The position numbers were made by a program, and so were the translations under genes. The notes beneath the pieces are model-generated. The model saw only the letters and a list, made by a program, of their open reading frames with translations. It was not told the DNA's origin and did no database searches. This document shows, one piece after another, positions 51,677 to 60,200 of a DNA stretch of 64,000 nucleotides. The DNA lies in NCBI RefSeq assembly GCF_023896955.1, contig NZ_JAMHIW010000005.1, positions 62,001-126,000 of the forward strand, in the 5' to 3' direction. Source of the DNA: Micromonospora sp. RHAY321. GTDB lineage: Bacteria; Actinomycetota; Actinomycetes; Mycobacteriales; Micromonosporaceae. How positions within the stretch are numbered: position 1 is the stretch's first letter; the number at the start of each line of letters is the position of its first letter.

Positions 51677-52474
51677 ATGTCTGCCGACCCGCGCGCCGTG
51701 CTGACCCGGCCCGCCCCGGAGCCGGACCGGACCGTGGCGTACGGCGACCACCCGGACCAGGTGGCCGACCTCCGCCACCCGGCCGGCGCGGGGCCGGCGC
51801 GCCCGTTGGTCGTCGTGGTGCACGGCGGTTTCTGGCGGGCCGAGTACGACCGCCGGCACACCGGGCCGCTGGCCGCCGCGCTCGCCGCTCGCGGGTACCC
51901 GGTGGCGCAGCTGGAGTACCGGCGGACCGGGCAGCCCGGCGGAGGTTGGCCGGGGACGTTGACCGACGTGCTGACCGGGGTGGCCGAGCTGCCCGGGCTG
52001 GCCGCCGAGGTGCTGCCCGGTCGGGTGAGCCAGGCCGCGCCGATCCTGGTCGGTCACTCCGCCGGCGGCCAGCTCGCGCTGTACGTGGCGGCCACCGCGC
52101 CGTCGACGGTGGGTGGGGTTCTCGCCCTGGCCCCGGTGGCCGACCTCGGGGAGGCGTACCGGCTGGACCTGGACTCGGGTGCGGTGGCCGCGCTGCTCGG
52201 CGGCGGGCCGGAACAGGTTCCGGACCGGTACGCGGCCACCGATCCACGGATGTTGGTGCCGGCGCGAACACGCACGGTAGTCATACACGGTTCGGCGGAT
52301 CGGCAGGTGCCGGTGGCGATGAGCCGCGACTTCGTCACAGCCGCACGTGCGGCAGGGTCCGATATCTCCCTTGTTGAGCTGCCGCAATGCGAGCATTTCG
52401 GGCTGATAGACCCGGAGTCCCCGGCCTGGCCCCGGGTCCTCGATGTGTTGCGGTCCCTGCACGATGATCACTAG
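51677..52474 (+). CDS. Alpha/beta hydrolase (kynurenine-formamidase-like)
   Basis: A 265-aa serine hydrolase. HGGFW (oxyanion hole) is at about residue 50, the nucleophile is in GHSAGG, the acid is in VIHGSADRQV, and the base in the C-terminal CEHFGLI. The HGGFWR pattern resembles arylformamidase/esterase groups acting on small amides or esters. ATG 51677 is preceded at 7 nt by TACCGT. Divergent from bpa. Confidence 0.88.
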   Translation: MSADPRAVLTRPAPEPDRTVAYGDHPDQVADLRHPAGAGPARPLVVVVHGGFWRAEYDRRHTGPLAAALAARGYPVAQLEYRRTGQPGGGWPGTLTDVLTGVAELPGLAAEVLPGRVSQAAPILVGHSAGGQLALYVAATAPSTVGGVLALAPVADLGEAYRLDLDSGAVAALLGGGPEQVPDRYAATDPRMLVPARTRTVVIHGSADRQVPVAMSRDFVTAARAAGSDISLVELPQCEHFGLIDPESPAWPRVLDVLRSLHDDH

Positions 52475-52477
52475 CCA

Positions 52478-52506
52478 TTGACGCAGCGTCGCCGAGCAGG
52501 TAGAAC
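52478..52506 (+). promoter_or_regulatory. Sigma-70-like promoter of the solute-binding lipoprotein gene
   Basis: TTGACG (52478-52483) and TAGAAC (52501-52506) with a 17-bp spacer. The SD GGAAGG at 52542 and GTG 52554 follow. Confidence 0.6.
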
Positions 52507-52553
52507 GCCGGAGGGGCGCTGTTCTGCCCTGCAACGCTCCTGGAAGGAACTTG

Positions 52554-53741
52554 GTGTCGCAGATGAACCGCAGGCGGGCGCTCCAACTGTTGGCCGCGCT
52601 CGGTACGACCGGATTCGTGGCCGGATGCGGCTCCGACACCGAGGCTGAGCCGGGCGCCGACCGGAGCCCGATCAAGATCGGTCTGATCACGCCGCAGTCC
52701 GGCGGGTTCAAGAGCATCGGCGACGACATCACCAACGGCTTCCAGCTCTTCCTGGACCTGCACGACCAGCGGCTGGCCGGACACCCGGTGACCCTGCTGA
52801 CCGCCGACGAGGGTGAGGACGCGAAGAGCGGCAAGGCCGCCGTCGACGACCTGCTCAAGCAGGGCGTCCTGGCGCTCACCGGTGTGGTCAACTCGTCGGT
52901 GATGGTCGGCATCCGGGACACCGTGGAGCAGGCCCGCGTGCCGCTGATCGGCTCCAACGCCTCGCCGAGCAGCCTGCAGAGCGTCTTCTACATCTGGCGG
53001 ACGTCCTACGTCCTCGACGAGGCCGGCCGCGCGCTGGGCCGCTACCTCCGCGAGAAGCTGCCGGCGAACGGCCGCGTCGCGATCATCATGCCGGAGAACG
53101 TCGGCAGCCCGGACGTGGTGCGGGGCTTCCGGCAGGAGTTCGGCGCCACCGACGCGCGCATCGCCGACCCGGTGACCTACACCAACGGCACCCCCAACCC
53201 GGGCAAGTCGACGTACGTCTCGGACATCAACAAGGCCCTGGCCAAGAAGCCGACCGCGGTCTTCTGCTTCTTCGCCGGCGCGGCAGCCGTGGAGTTCATC
53301 AAGCAACTGCGCCAGGTGTACTCCGGGCCGATCTACGCGCCCGGGTTCCTCACCGAGGGCACCGTGCTGGAGAGCCTGAGGGGCGACGGGCTGGGCATCC
53401 AGACCGCCCTGAACTACTCGGCCGACCTCAACAACACGTCCAACCGGGTCTTCGCCTCGGCCTACCGCAAGAAGTACCAGGTCACGCCGACCACCTACGC
53501 CATGGCCTCGTACGACGCGGCGCAGGTGCTCGACCAGGCGATCCGGCTGACCGGTGGGTCGCCCACCCCGCAGCAGGTCAACCTGGCGCTGGGCAAGATC
53601 GGCCAGATCGACAGCCCGCGCGGCATCTGGCAGTTCAACCAGCCCCGCACGCCGCAACAGAAGTGGTACCTGCGCGAGGTGCAGCGCGACGGCCAGGTCA
53701 TGTCGAACGTGCTGATCAACGAGCTGGCCACGCTGGGCTGA
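52554..53741 (+). CDS. Periplasmic-binding-protein-type lipoprotein (branched-chain amino acid ABC family)
   Basis: A 395-aa type I solute-binding lipoprotein of the LivJ-like class. The N-terminus NRRRALQLLAALGTTGFVAGC gives a lipobox cysteine at C25 and carries an RRR pair, so export could be Tat or Sec. The two-lobe domain starts IKIGLITPQSGGFKSIG. No permease or ATPase gene lies beside it, so it is an orphan component or a sensor-type protein. GTG 52554 has GGAAGG six bases upstream; TTG 52551 and ATG 52563 are alternatives. Confidence 0.9.
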   Translation: MSQMNRRRALQLLAALGTTGFVAGCGSDTEAEPGADRSPIKIGLITPQSGGFKSIGDDITNGFQLFLDLHDQRLAGHPVTLLTADEGEDAKSGKAAVDDLLKQGVLALTGVVNSSVMVGIRDTVEQARVPLIGSNASPSSLQSVFYIWRTSYVLDEAGRALGRYLREKLPANGRVAIIMPENVGSPDVVRGFRQEFGATDARIADPVTYTNGTPNPGKSTYVSDINKALAKKPTAVFCFFAGAAAVEFIKQLRQVYSGPIYAPGFLTEGTVLESLRGDGLGIQTALNYSADLNNTSNRVFASAYRKKYQVTPTTYAMASYDAAQVLDQAIRLTGGSPTPQQVNLALGKIGQIDSPRGIWQFNQPRTPQQKWYLREVQRDGQVMSNVLINELATLG

Positions 53742-53759
53742 ACGCCCACCCGAACGCGA

Positions 53760-53796
53760 TCAGGGGCCGATCTCCCGGTGGGAGGTCGGCCCCTGA
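53760..53796. terminator. 17-bp-stem hairpin between convergent genes
   Basis: Left arm 53760-53776 and right arm 53780-53796 (TCAGGGGCCGATCTCCC / GGGAGGTCGGCCCCTGA) pair with one G-U mismatch and a GGT loop. Confidence 0.8.
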
Positions 53797-53816
53797 CGTA
53801 CGCGGCAGGGTTCGGG

Positions 53817-54641
53817 TCAGTGCCGCAGCTCGGCGATGCAGCACTTCACGCTGCCACCGCCCTTCTTCAGCTCGGCCAGCTCGACCGGGACCGGGTTGTA
53901 GCCGGCGGCCTTGAGCTTGCCGGCCAGCCGGGTGGCCTCGCTGTTGAGCACCACGTTCGCGCCGTCACTGACCAGGTTGAGTCCGAACGCCATGGCGTCG
54001 GAGTCGTCGGCGACCACCGCGTCCGGGAAGAGCTGGGTGAGCACCCGCTGGCTGGCCGCGGAGAACGCGCCGGGGAAGTAGACGACGTTCGAGTCGTCGA
54101 TGGCGGCGAGCGCCACGTCCAGGTGGTAGAAGCGGGGGTCGATCAGGCGCAGCGACACCACCGGCCGGCCCAGCGCCTCCTGCGCCTCAGCGTGCGCGGG
54201 AATCTCGGTGCGGAAGCCGTGCCCGGCCAGGATGAGCCCGCCGTGCGCCTCCGGCACGTACGCGAAGTCACCCTCACCCTCGTTGGTCTCGCTTGGGGCG
54301 ATGAAACGCCAGCCCTGCGACTCGTAGAAGGCGTGGTGCGCGGCGGCCTCGGCGGCCCGCTGCTCGTGCTTGAACCGCGCGCCGTAGACGCTGCCGTCCA
54401 CCATGAAACCGCCGTTGGCGGCGTAGACCATGTCGGGCAGGCCCCGCTCGGGGGTGAGCAGGTGCACCTCGTGCCCGAGATTGACCAGCGTCTCGCGCAG
54501 CCGGTCCCACTGCTTGACGGCCAGTTCCCGGTCGACCGGGGTGGTCACGTCCATCCACGGATTGATGGCGTACTCGACCGCGAAGTGCTCGGGCGAGCAC
54601 ATGAGATATGTCCGCTTTCGCGGGACTCGCTGCTGGTTCAC
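53817..54641 (-). CDS. ddaH: Dimethylarginine dimethylaminohydrolase / amidinotransferase family
   Basis: A 274-aa pentein-fold hydrolase. The N-terminal NQQRVPRKRTYLMCSPEHFAVEYAINPWMD matches actinobacterial DDAH/arginine-hydrolase-like proteins. The catalytic cysteine is in GGGSVKCCIAELRH (about C267), with AANGGF, EGEGDF and FYHLDVAL carrying the partner residues. Substrate may be dimethylarginine or arginine/ornithine-like guanidines. GTG 54641 is chosen by family fit; TACTCT lies 8 nt upstream on the minus strand. It is divergent from an Lrp regulator that may control it. Confidence 0.9.
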   Translation of the reverse strand: MNQQRVPRKRTYLMCSPEHFAVEYAINPWMDVTTPVDRELAVKQWDRLRETLVNLGHEVHLLTPERGLPDMVYAANGGFMVDGSVYGARFKHEQRAAEAAAHHAFYESQGWRFIAPSETNEGEGDFAYVPEAHGGLILAGHGFRTEIPAHAEAQEALGRPVVSLRLIDPRFYHLDVALAAIDDSNVVYFPGAFSAASQRVLTQLFPDAVVADDSDAMAFGLNLVSDGANVVLNSEATRLAGKLKAAGYNPVPVELAELKKGGGSVKCCIAELRH

Positions 54642-54709
54642 GGTCACCAAGAGTAGGTACCGTTGAACTTTGGTAACAGCCACAACCATTGCTTCCCAGA
54701 GGCGGAACG

Positions 54710-55168
54710 TTGCAGATAGACGCGGTAGACCAGCGGATCATTGCGTTGCTCGTCGCCGACGCCCGTGCGTCGTACGCCGACATCGGCACCCGGGTGTCAC
54801 TCTCCGCCCCGGCGGTCAAGCGCCGCGTCGACCGGCTCCGCGCCACCGGCGTGATCAGGGGATTCACCGCCGTGGTCGATCCGGCCGCCGTCGGCTGGAC
54901 CACCGAGGCGTTCGTCGAGCTGTTCTGCGCCGGCCGGACCACCCCGGCACAGATCGGCGTGGCCGCCCGCCGGCACCCCGAGGTGGTCGGCGCGTACACC
55001 GTCTCCGGCGAGGCGGACGCGCTCGTGCACCTGCGTGCCGCCGACATCGCCCACCTGGAGGCCGCTCTGGAGCGGCTGCGCGCCGAGTCGTTCGTGACCT
55101 CCACCCGGAGCACCATCGTGCTCTCCCGACTGGTCGAGTCGCCCGGCGTCGGTCCGTCCACCCGCTGA
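54710..55168 (+). CDS. Lrp/AsnC family transcriptional regulator
   Basis: A 152-aa regulator. The N-terminal winged helix (IDAVDQRIIALLVADARASYADIG, LSAPAVKRRVDRL) precedes the RAM ligand-binding domain (VVDPAAVGWTTEAFVELF to about 140). The start is TTG 54710 with GAGGCGG four bases upstream, matching the family N-terminus QIDAVD. It is divergent from ddaH, which is the usual Lrp arrangement for control of amino acid or arginine catabolism. Confidence 0.94.
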   Translation: MQIDAVDQRIIALLVADARASYADIGTRVSLSAPAVKRRVDRLRATGVIRGFTAVVDPAAVGWTTEAFVELFCAGRTTPAQIGVAARRHPEVVGAYTVSGEADALVHLRAADIAHLEAALERLRAESFVTSTRSTIVLSRLVESPGVGPSTR

Positions 55169-55170
55169 CC

Positions 55171-55201
55171 TTGACCTCAAGCCCGCTTGAGGAGTTGGAC
55201 T
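55171..55201 (+). promoter_or_regulatory. SoxR-type operator and promoter of quinone oxidoreductase
   Basis: An 18-bp element with arms CCTCAAGC (55175-55182) and GCTTGAGG (55185-55192) around CC sits inside a 19-bp spacer between TTGACC (-35) and TGGACT (-10). This is the classic MerR-family layout and the sequence is the SoxR box. No soxR gene is visible in the window. Confidence 0.75.
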
Positions 55202-55249
55202 GGTCGTGGCGTGCGGGCACCGTGCCCCATCGTGGCCGAGGAGGTTTCC

Positions 55250-56206
55250 ATGCGGGCGGTCTGGTTACGTGAGTTCGGCGGGCCCGAGGCGCTGGTGCCG
55301 GGCCCGGCACCCGACCCGAGGCCCGGCCCCGGCCAGGTGCTCATCGACGTCGCGCACGCGAACATCACCTTCGTCGAGACGCAGCAGCGCTCCGGCCGCC
55401 CCGGACCGTTCCGGGTCACCCCACCACTGATCCCCGGCAACGGCGTCGGCGGGGTGATCACCGCCGTCGGGGCGGACGTCGACCCGGCACTGACCGGACG
55501 GCGGGTGGTCAGCGCCACCGGCGGCTCCGGCGGGTACGCCGAACGGGCGGCGGTCGACGCGTCCGCCCCCTTCGAGGTGCCGGACGGGCTGGCCCTGGAC
55601 GCGGCGGTGGCGCTGCTGGCCGACGGACGTACCGCCACCATGCTGGTCGAGGCGGTCGGCGTCCGTCCCGGCGACCGGGTACTGGTGGAGGCCGCAGCGG
55701 GCGGTGTGGGCAGCCTGCTGGTGCAGCTCACCGCCCGGGCCGGCGCGCGGGTGATCGGCGTGGCGGGTGGGCCCCGCAAGGTGGACCTGCTGCCGGGGCT
55801 CGGTGCCGAGCTGGCGGTCGACTACCGCGTGCCGGGCTGGGCCGACCGGATCCGGGAGGCGGTGGGCGGAATCGACGTGGTGCTCGACGGTGTGGGCGGT
55901 GCGGTCGCCCGAACGGCGTTCGAGCTGCTGACCCCGGGTGGCCGCATGGTCAGCTTCGGGTTGGCCAGCGGCGAGTGGTCCCCGGTGTCCCCCGAGGACG
56001 CGGCCGCCCGGCAGGTCACGCTGGTCCGGCCCGAGGTGCCGCCCGCGCGGCTGCGCGCGTACACCTCTCAGGCGCTGGCGGACGCGGCGGCCGGCCGGCT
56101 CCGACCCTTGATCGGGCAGCGCTTCCCGCTGGAGCGCGCCGCCGACGCGCACGCCGCCATCGAGTCCCGCGCGACAGTCGGCAAGACCCTGCTGGACGTC
56201 TCCTGA
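55250..56206 (+). CDS. Zinc-binding dehydrogenase / quinone oxidoreductase
   Basis: A 318-aa MDR-superfamily NAD(P)H oxidoreductase. The N-terminal GroES-like domain shows IPGNGVGG and DVAHANITFVE, the Rossmann domain shows AAAGGVGSLLVQLTARAGARVIG. Cysteine and zinc ligands of true alcohol dehydrogenases are absent, so it is the quinone-oxidoreductase type. ATG 55250 has GAGGAGG five bases upstream. Its promoter carries a SoxR box, which links it to redox-cycling compounds. Confidence 0.92.
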   Translation: MRAVWLREFGGPEALVPGPAPDPRPGPGQVLIDVAHANITFVETQQRSGRPGPFRVTPPLIPGNGVGGVITAVGADVDPALTGRRVVSATGGSGGYAERAAVDASAPFEVPDGLALDAAVALLADGRTATMLVEAVGVRPGDRVLVEAAAGGVGSLLVQLTARAGARVIGVAGGPRKVDLLPGLGAELAVDYRVPGWADRIREAVGGIDVVLDGVGGAVARTAFELLTPGGRMVSFGLASGEWSPVSPEDAAARQVTLVRPEVPPARLRAYTSQALADAAAGRLRPLIGQRFPLERAADAHAAIESRATVGKTLLDVS

Positions 56207-56213
56207 ACCGCGC

Positions 56214-57320
56214 TCAGAGGTACATGCCGGTGCGATGCTCGGACTCGTCGCGGCGCGGCTTGTCGCCCTCGCCGAAGAACCGCTTGCCGCCGAACTCGCC
56301 GTGCAGCCGGTCGTCCAACTCGTCGGCGAGCCCCGTCATCACCTGCACCGCCAGCATCAGGTGGGTGGCCTGGAAGTTGCGGCCGAACACCGGGATGGAC
56401 GCCCACACCGTGTCGTCGGCGCAGTAGAGGCGGCCGATCGGCATCCGGTTGGTCAGCTCGGAGAGCTTCACGTAGAGCCGCTCGGTCGGCTCGACCTCGG
56501 TGAGCACCGGGGAGAAGACGTCCACCAGAGGCGGGTTGTCCCGCACCCGGACGAAGACCATCGCCGAACCGGCGCGGATGGTGATGTCGCCGTCCGAGTC
56601 GATCTGCAACCGGTCCGTGTCGGACTTGAGCATGGTGGAGACCACGGTGCGGACCCGATCCGCCAGGTCGAGCACGTCGTCCCGCTCGACCTGCGCGGCG
56701 GCCGCCTCGGCCAGCGCCTCCTCCAGGTCGCCCTCGACGTCGGCGTCCGGGCCGAACTCGCTGCGCGCGGTGCCCAACGGCTCCACGGCCAACGGCTCGC
56801 CCTCGGCGTCCTGCACCAGGTAGACGAGGAACGCCGGGTGCGGGGCGCCGTACACGTCGCGCAGCGTCCGGGAGAGCAACGCGGCGATCCGGGGCGCCTC
56901 CGCCGCCGTACCGTCCAGCCCGAAGGAACCGCCGGAGCCGGCCACCACACCGGGCGGGGACCAGCCGAGCGCGATCATGTCGGCCACCGCGGTGCGGTCC
57001 AGCCGGTACCCCTGCGGCAGCGTGGCGTTGCCGACCGCCCGGGCGGAGAGCGAGCCGTCGCCGTCCACGTCGACGCTGATCGAGTAGACGGCGTCCCCGG
57101 TCCCGGAGGCGGTGGGGTCCAGGGTCAGTTCCAGGTGCGCGTCGGCGGGCAACTCCCGCAGGCGTACGGCGAGCGCACGGGCGAACTCCTGCCACGCCTC
57201 GGTCACCTTGGCCCGCAGGTCGGTGGTGCTGGGCTCGTCGAGCAGGATCGACTCCGCCGGCTCGGCCGTTGCTGTGTCGCCGGGCTCACCGACCGGCGCC
57301 GAGGGGTGGTCAGCCGTCAT
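56214..57320 (-). CDS. YbjN/T3SS-chaperone-like (TY-Chap) protein with HbYX-like C-terminus
   Basis: A 368-aa two-domain protein. The N-terminal half (about 35-155) has GDAVYSISVDVDGDGSLSARA and GYRLDRTAVADMIALGWSPP, as in actinobacterial peptide-binding chaperone-like families; the C-terminal half (about 210-340) resembles YbjN/CesT-like chaperones (FVRVRDNPPLVDVFSPVL). The last residues are TGMYL: hydrophobic-Tyr-X, as in HbYX proteasome-docking tails and the GQYL of the Bpa encoded 5 kb upstream. Whether it contacts the proteasome is inference. ATG 57320 has GGAGG five bases upstream. Confidence 0.82.
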   Translation of the reverse strand: MTADHPSAPVGEPGDTATAEPAESILLDEPSTTDLRAKVTEAWQEFARALAVRLRELPADAHLELTLDPTASGTGDAVYSISVDVDGDGSLSARAVGNATLPQGYRLDRTAVADMIALGWSPPGVVAGSGGSFGLDGTAAEAPRIAALLSRTLRDVYGAPHPAFLVYLVQDAEGEPLAVEPLGTARSEFGPDADVEGDLEEALAEAAAAQVERDDVLDLADRVRTVVSTMLKSDTDRLQIDSDGDITIRAGSAMVFVRVRDNPPLVDVFSPVLTEVEPTERLYVKLSELTNRMPIGRLYCADDTVWASIPVFGRNFQATHLMLAVQVMTGLADELDDRLHGEFGGKRFFGEGDKPRRDESEHRTGMYL

Positions 57321-57453
57321 GATCGCCTCCGTCCGTCACGATCACCCTACCCACGCCGCCCGGGGGCCCAATCAGCCCGGACCGGGATCGGACACCCGGC
57401 TCGCCCCGCCGGCACGCGGATGCCGAGAAGCGCCTGCTCGCGCCGCCTGACGC

Positions 57454-57720
57454 TCAGGGGCGCGTCGGATCGGCCGGCTCTGCGCCCAGCTCGACGGGCC
57501 AGTTGCCGGCCAGGGCACTGAGCCGGGCCGCGGCGTCGGCCGGGTCGGCACCCCGACCCACCGCCAGCCCCAGCAGGTAGGCCGCGACCGGCGCCCCCGG
57601 CCGCAGCACCTGGTGGGCGACGTCGCGGGCCAGGTCCAGCACCGCGGGCACGGACACCTGGGTCGGATCCAGGTCCAGCTCGGCGCAGGCCGCCGTGACC
57701 CAGTCGTCCATCACCGTCAT
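57454..57720 (-). CDS. DUF6457-like small protein
   Basis: An 88-aa helical protein. It follows mobA with an ATGA overlap, so it is co-translated. The pattern [15 protein letters not shown]...[30 protein letters not shown] fits a small actinobacterial family usually encoded next to molybdenum cofactor guanylyltransferase. The biochemical role is unknown. In-frame ATG further upstream is possible but the overlap favours 57720. Confidence 0.75.
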   Translation of the reverse strand: MTVMDDWVTAACAELDLDPTQVSVPAVLDLARDVAHQVLRPGAPVAAYLLGLAVGRGADPADAAARLSALAGNWPVELGAEPADPTRP

Positions 57721-58385
57721 CGCACCCACTCCTCCGCCCGGCGTACGTCCTCGTCAGTGTCGCAGTCGAACCACGGCGGCGGGCCGTCGCCGGACCAGGG
57801 CACCTCCCGGACGACGAGGTCACCCAGCAGCGCCCGGACCGGAGCCCCCGCCACCGTGCCACCCCGCCCGGCGGCCAGCCGGCCCAACGCCGCCCGCAGC
57901 GCGGCCACCCGCCACACGCCGCACAGCGACTGCCGCCGCCCGTCCGCGTCGACGAAACACGCCCCGTCGAGCCGGCCGGTGCCGCGTTCCGGGCGGGAAG
58001 GGCTGGTGCCGCCGTCCAGGACGGGACCGGCAACGGCGCCTTCCGGGTCGTCGAGGTGGGTCAACAGCTCACCGATCGCCGCGCGGGTCAGCAGCGGCAG
58101 GTCGGCGGCGAGCAGCGCCACCAGGGTCGTACCCGGGTCGAGCAGCGCCAACCCGGCCGCCGTCGCGGCGACCGGTCCCCCACCGGGCGGATCCTCCCGG
58201 GTCACCCGCACCCCGCCCGGGACGGCGTCGGCCGGGCCGACGAGTACCCGCGGCGCCGCGTCGGCGACGGCGGCCAGCACCCGGTCACGCATCGGTCGGC
58301 CGCCGACCGGCAGCGCGGGCTTGTCGACCCCGCCCATCCGCCGGGCGGCGCCACCGGCGAGCACCAAAGCGGCGTACGTCCCCAT
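57717..58385 (-). CDS. mobA: Molybdenum cofactor guanylyltransferase
   Basis: A 222-aa nucleotidyltransferase that attaches GMP to molybdopterin. The N-terminal [21 protein letters not shown] carries the glycine loop and catalytic lysine, and the metal aspartate is in [13 protein letters not shown] 58385 follows TACCGT by 6 nt on the minus strand. It is co-translated with the small DUF6457-like gene and divergent from fdhD, so the Moco genes cluster here. Confidence 0.92.
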   Translation of the reverse strand: MGTYAALVLAGGAARRMGGVDKPALPVGGRPMRDRVLAAVADAAPRVLVGPADAVPGGVRVTREDPPGGGPVAATAAGLALLDPGTTLVALLAADLPLLTRAAIGELLTHLDDPEGAVAGPVLDGGTSPSRPERGTGRLDGACFVDADGRRQSLCGVWRVAALRAALGRLAAGRGGTVAGAPVRALLGDLVVREVPWSGDGPPPWFDCDTDEDVRRAEEWVR

Positions 58386-58486
58386 CCGGCCACGGTAACG
58401 GTGCCGACACCCGGTCGGCATCCGCTGCCGAGCCCCGATGCCCGGTGGCCGTGCGGGCGTACCGGCGCGGGGTGCAGGATGGCGGG

Positions 58487-59353
58487 ATGGGACGGGCGAC
58501 TGACCGACGGGGCGTACTCCGCATCGACCTGGACGCGGCGGCCGACGGGCGCGGATCCGTCCGCCGGCCGGACAACCTGGCGGTGGAGGAGCCGCTGGAG
58601 ATCCGCGTCGGCGCGGCCGGCCCCGGCCGGCGACGGCCGCTCGCGGTCACCATGCGCACCCCCGGAGACGACCTCGACCTGGCCATCGGGTTCCTGCTGA
58701 CCGAGGGGCTGATCCGCTCGACCGACGACGTGCTCACCGCGCAGCTCTGCGCAGGCGCCGAGACGCCCAACACGTACAACGTGGTGGACGTGGTGCTCGC
58801 CCCCGGCGTGCCGGAACCAACCACCGACCCGTCCCGGAACTTCTACACGACCAGCTCCTGCGGGGTCTGCGGCAAGGCCAGCATCGACGCGGTACGCACC
58901 CGCTCGCTGTTCCCCGTCGCGGCGGACCCGCTCACCGTGCCAGCGGCCCTCCTCGCCGAGCTGCCCGACCGGCTGCGCGCCGCGCAGCGCGGCTTCGACC
59001 GGACCGGCGGCCTGCACGCGGCGGGACTGTTCACCCCCGCCGGGGAGCTGGTGGTGCTCCGGGAGGACGTGGGCCGGCACAACGCCGTGGACAAGGTGAT
59101 CGGCTGGGCGGTGCGGGAACGCCGGCTGCCGCTGGCCGGGCACCTGCTGCTGGTCTCCGGCCGGGCCAGCTTCGAGCTGACCCAGAAGGCGTGGATGGCC
59201 GGACTGCCGCTGCTCGCCGCGGTCTCGGCGCCGAGCACCCTCGCCGCGGAACTCGCCGACGAGGCGGGCATGACCCTGGTCGGCTTCCTGCGCGGCCGGA
59301 CCATGAACGTCTACGCCGGCCCGCACCGGATCACCGTGGAGCAGCCGGCCTGA
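58487..59353 (+). CDS. fdhD: Formate dehydrogenase accessory sulfurtransferase FdhD
   Basis: A 288-aa sulfurtransferase that delivers sulfur to the molybdenum centre of formate dehydrogenases. The essential CxxC is in [10 protein letters not shown] (C125, C128), and [39 protein letters not shown] and SGRASFEL are family blocks. ATG 58487 follows CAGGAT by 6 nt. No formate dehydrogenase gene is in this window. Confidence 0.95.
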   Translation: MGRATDRRGVLRIDLDAAADGRGSVRRPDNLAVEEPLEIRVGAAGPGRRRPLAVTMRTPGDDLDLAIGFLLTEGLIRSTDDVLTAQLCAGAETPNTYNVVDVVLAPGVPEPTTDPSRNFYTTSSCGVCGKASIDAVRTRSLFPVAADPLTVPAALLAELPDRLRAAQRGFDRTGGLHAAGLFTPAGELVVLREDVGRHNAVDKVIGWAVRERRLPLAGHLLLVSGRASFELTQKAWMAGLPLLAAVSAPSTLAAELADEAGMTLVGFLRGRTMNVYAGPHRITVEQPA

Positions 59354-59361
59354 CGGGCAGC

Positions 59362-60069
59362 TCAGCGGTTGAGCAGGTCGAACAGCTCCAGCCGGACGGC
59401 GGCGTCGCGGGCGACCAGGAAGCCGACAATGCCGAGGAGCCAACCGAACGCGCTGCCCGCCTTCGTGCTGATCCAGGTGTTCAACCGGGCCAGCACCGGC
59501 TCGACCAACGCCGGGCGGGCCACCCTGGCAGCCAGCAACAGCACCGCCGGCAACACCATGACCAGGCAGTATCCGGCCAGCAGGACCACCACGGTCGCCG
59601 AGCCGACCCCCGAGGTGGCCAACAGACCCACCGCCGCGAGGTACGGGAGCATGGTCGCCACCTCGGCCAGCGCGGCGAGCAGCGCGAGCCCCACCAGCCA
59701 ACGAGCCGACGAGTCGCCGGCGGTCGCCCGGTCCCGCCAACGGAGCACGCCACCGGTTCTTGGACGCCGTTTGCCGTCGTAGCGGAAGCTGAGCGCGAGC
59801 AGCGCGACGCCCAGGACCAGTTGCGCCCAGAGCACCCCACGGTTGTCCATGGCCCCACCCAGCACATCGGCCAACCTGGCACCGCCCCAGACGAGCAGCA
59901 GCCCGACCGCGAGGTAGAAGGCGGCGATCGTCGCGAGGTAGGCCAGGATCCGCCGGACGCTGACCGGCCCGGGCGCGAGCAGCAACCAGACCGGGATGAA
60001 GAGGGTGCCGATGCTGGTGCTGTCCACCAACGCCAGCCCGGCCAGCGAGAGCAGCAACGCGATGGTCAT
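59362..60069 (-). CDS. GAP-family polytopic membrane protein
   Basis: A 235-aa protein with about six membrane helices, starting TIALLLSLAGLALVDSTSIGTLFIP. This N-terminal pattern recalls the actinobacterial GAP/Sap family involved in glycolipid or metabolite export (sulfolipid-addressing proteins), but substrates are unknown. ATG 60069 is the first methionine of the hydrophobic frame; the open frame continues far upstream without homology and is rejected. Confidence 0.75.
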   Translation of the reverse strand: MTIALLLSLAGLALVDSTSIGTLFIPVWLLLAPGPVSVRRILAYLATIAAFYLAVGLLLVWGGARLADVLGGAMDNRGVLWAQLVLGVALLALSFRYDGKRRPRTGGVLRWRDRATAGDSSARWLVGLALLAALAEVATMLPYLAAVGLLATSGVGSATVVVLLAGYCLVMVLPAVLLLAARVARPALVEPVLARLNTWISTKAGSAFGWLLGIVGFLVARDAAVRLELFDLLNR

Positions 60070-60147
60070 GTCGTACCAGTGCGGGGAGCGGACACCAGAC
60101 CATTGTCCGGGGGTGGCTGCTCCGCCGAGTCGGCCGTGAACAGGAGA

Positions 60148-60175
60148 GACGCGTACATCCTTCGACGGACGCGTC
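60148..60175 (-). terminator. Weak hairpin between DUF4192 and GAP-family genes
   Basis: GACGCGT / ACGCGTC stem with a 14-base loop, about 26 bases beyond the DUF4192 stop. Confidence 0.3.
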
Positions 60176-60200
60176 AGCCGGTTCGAGGATGCTCCACGGT

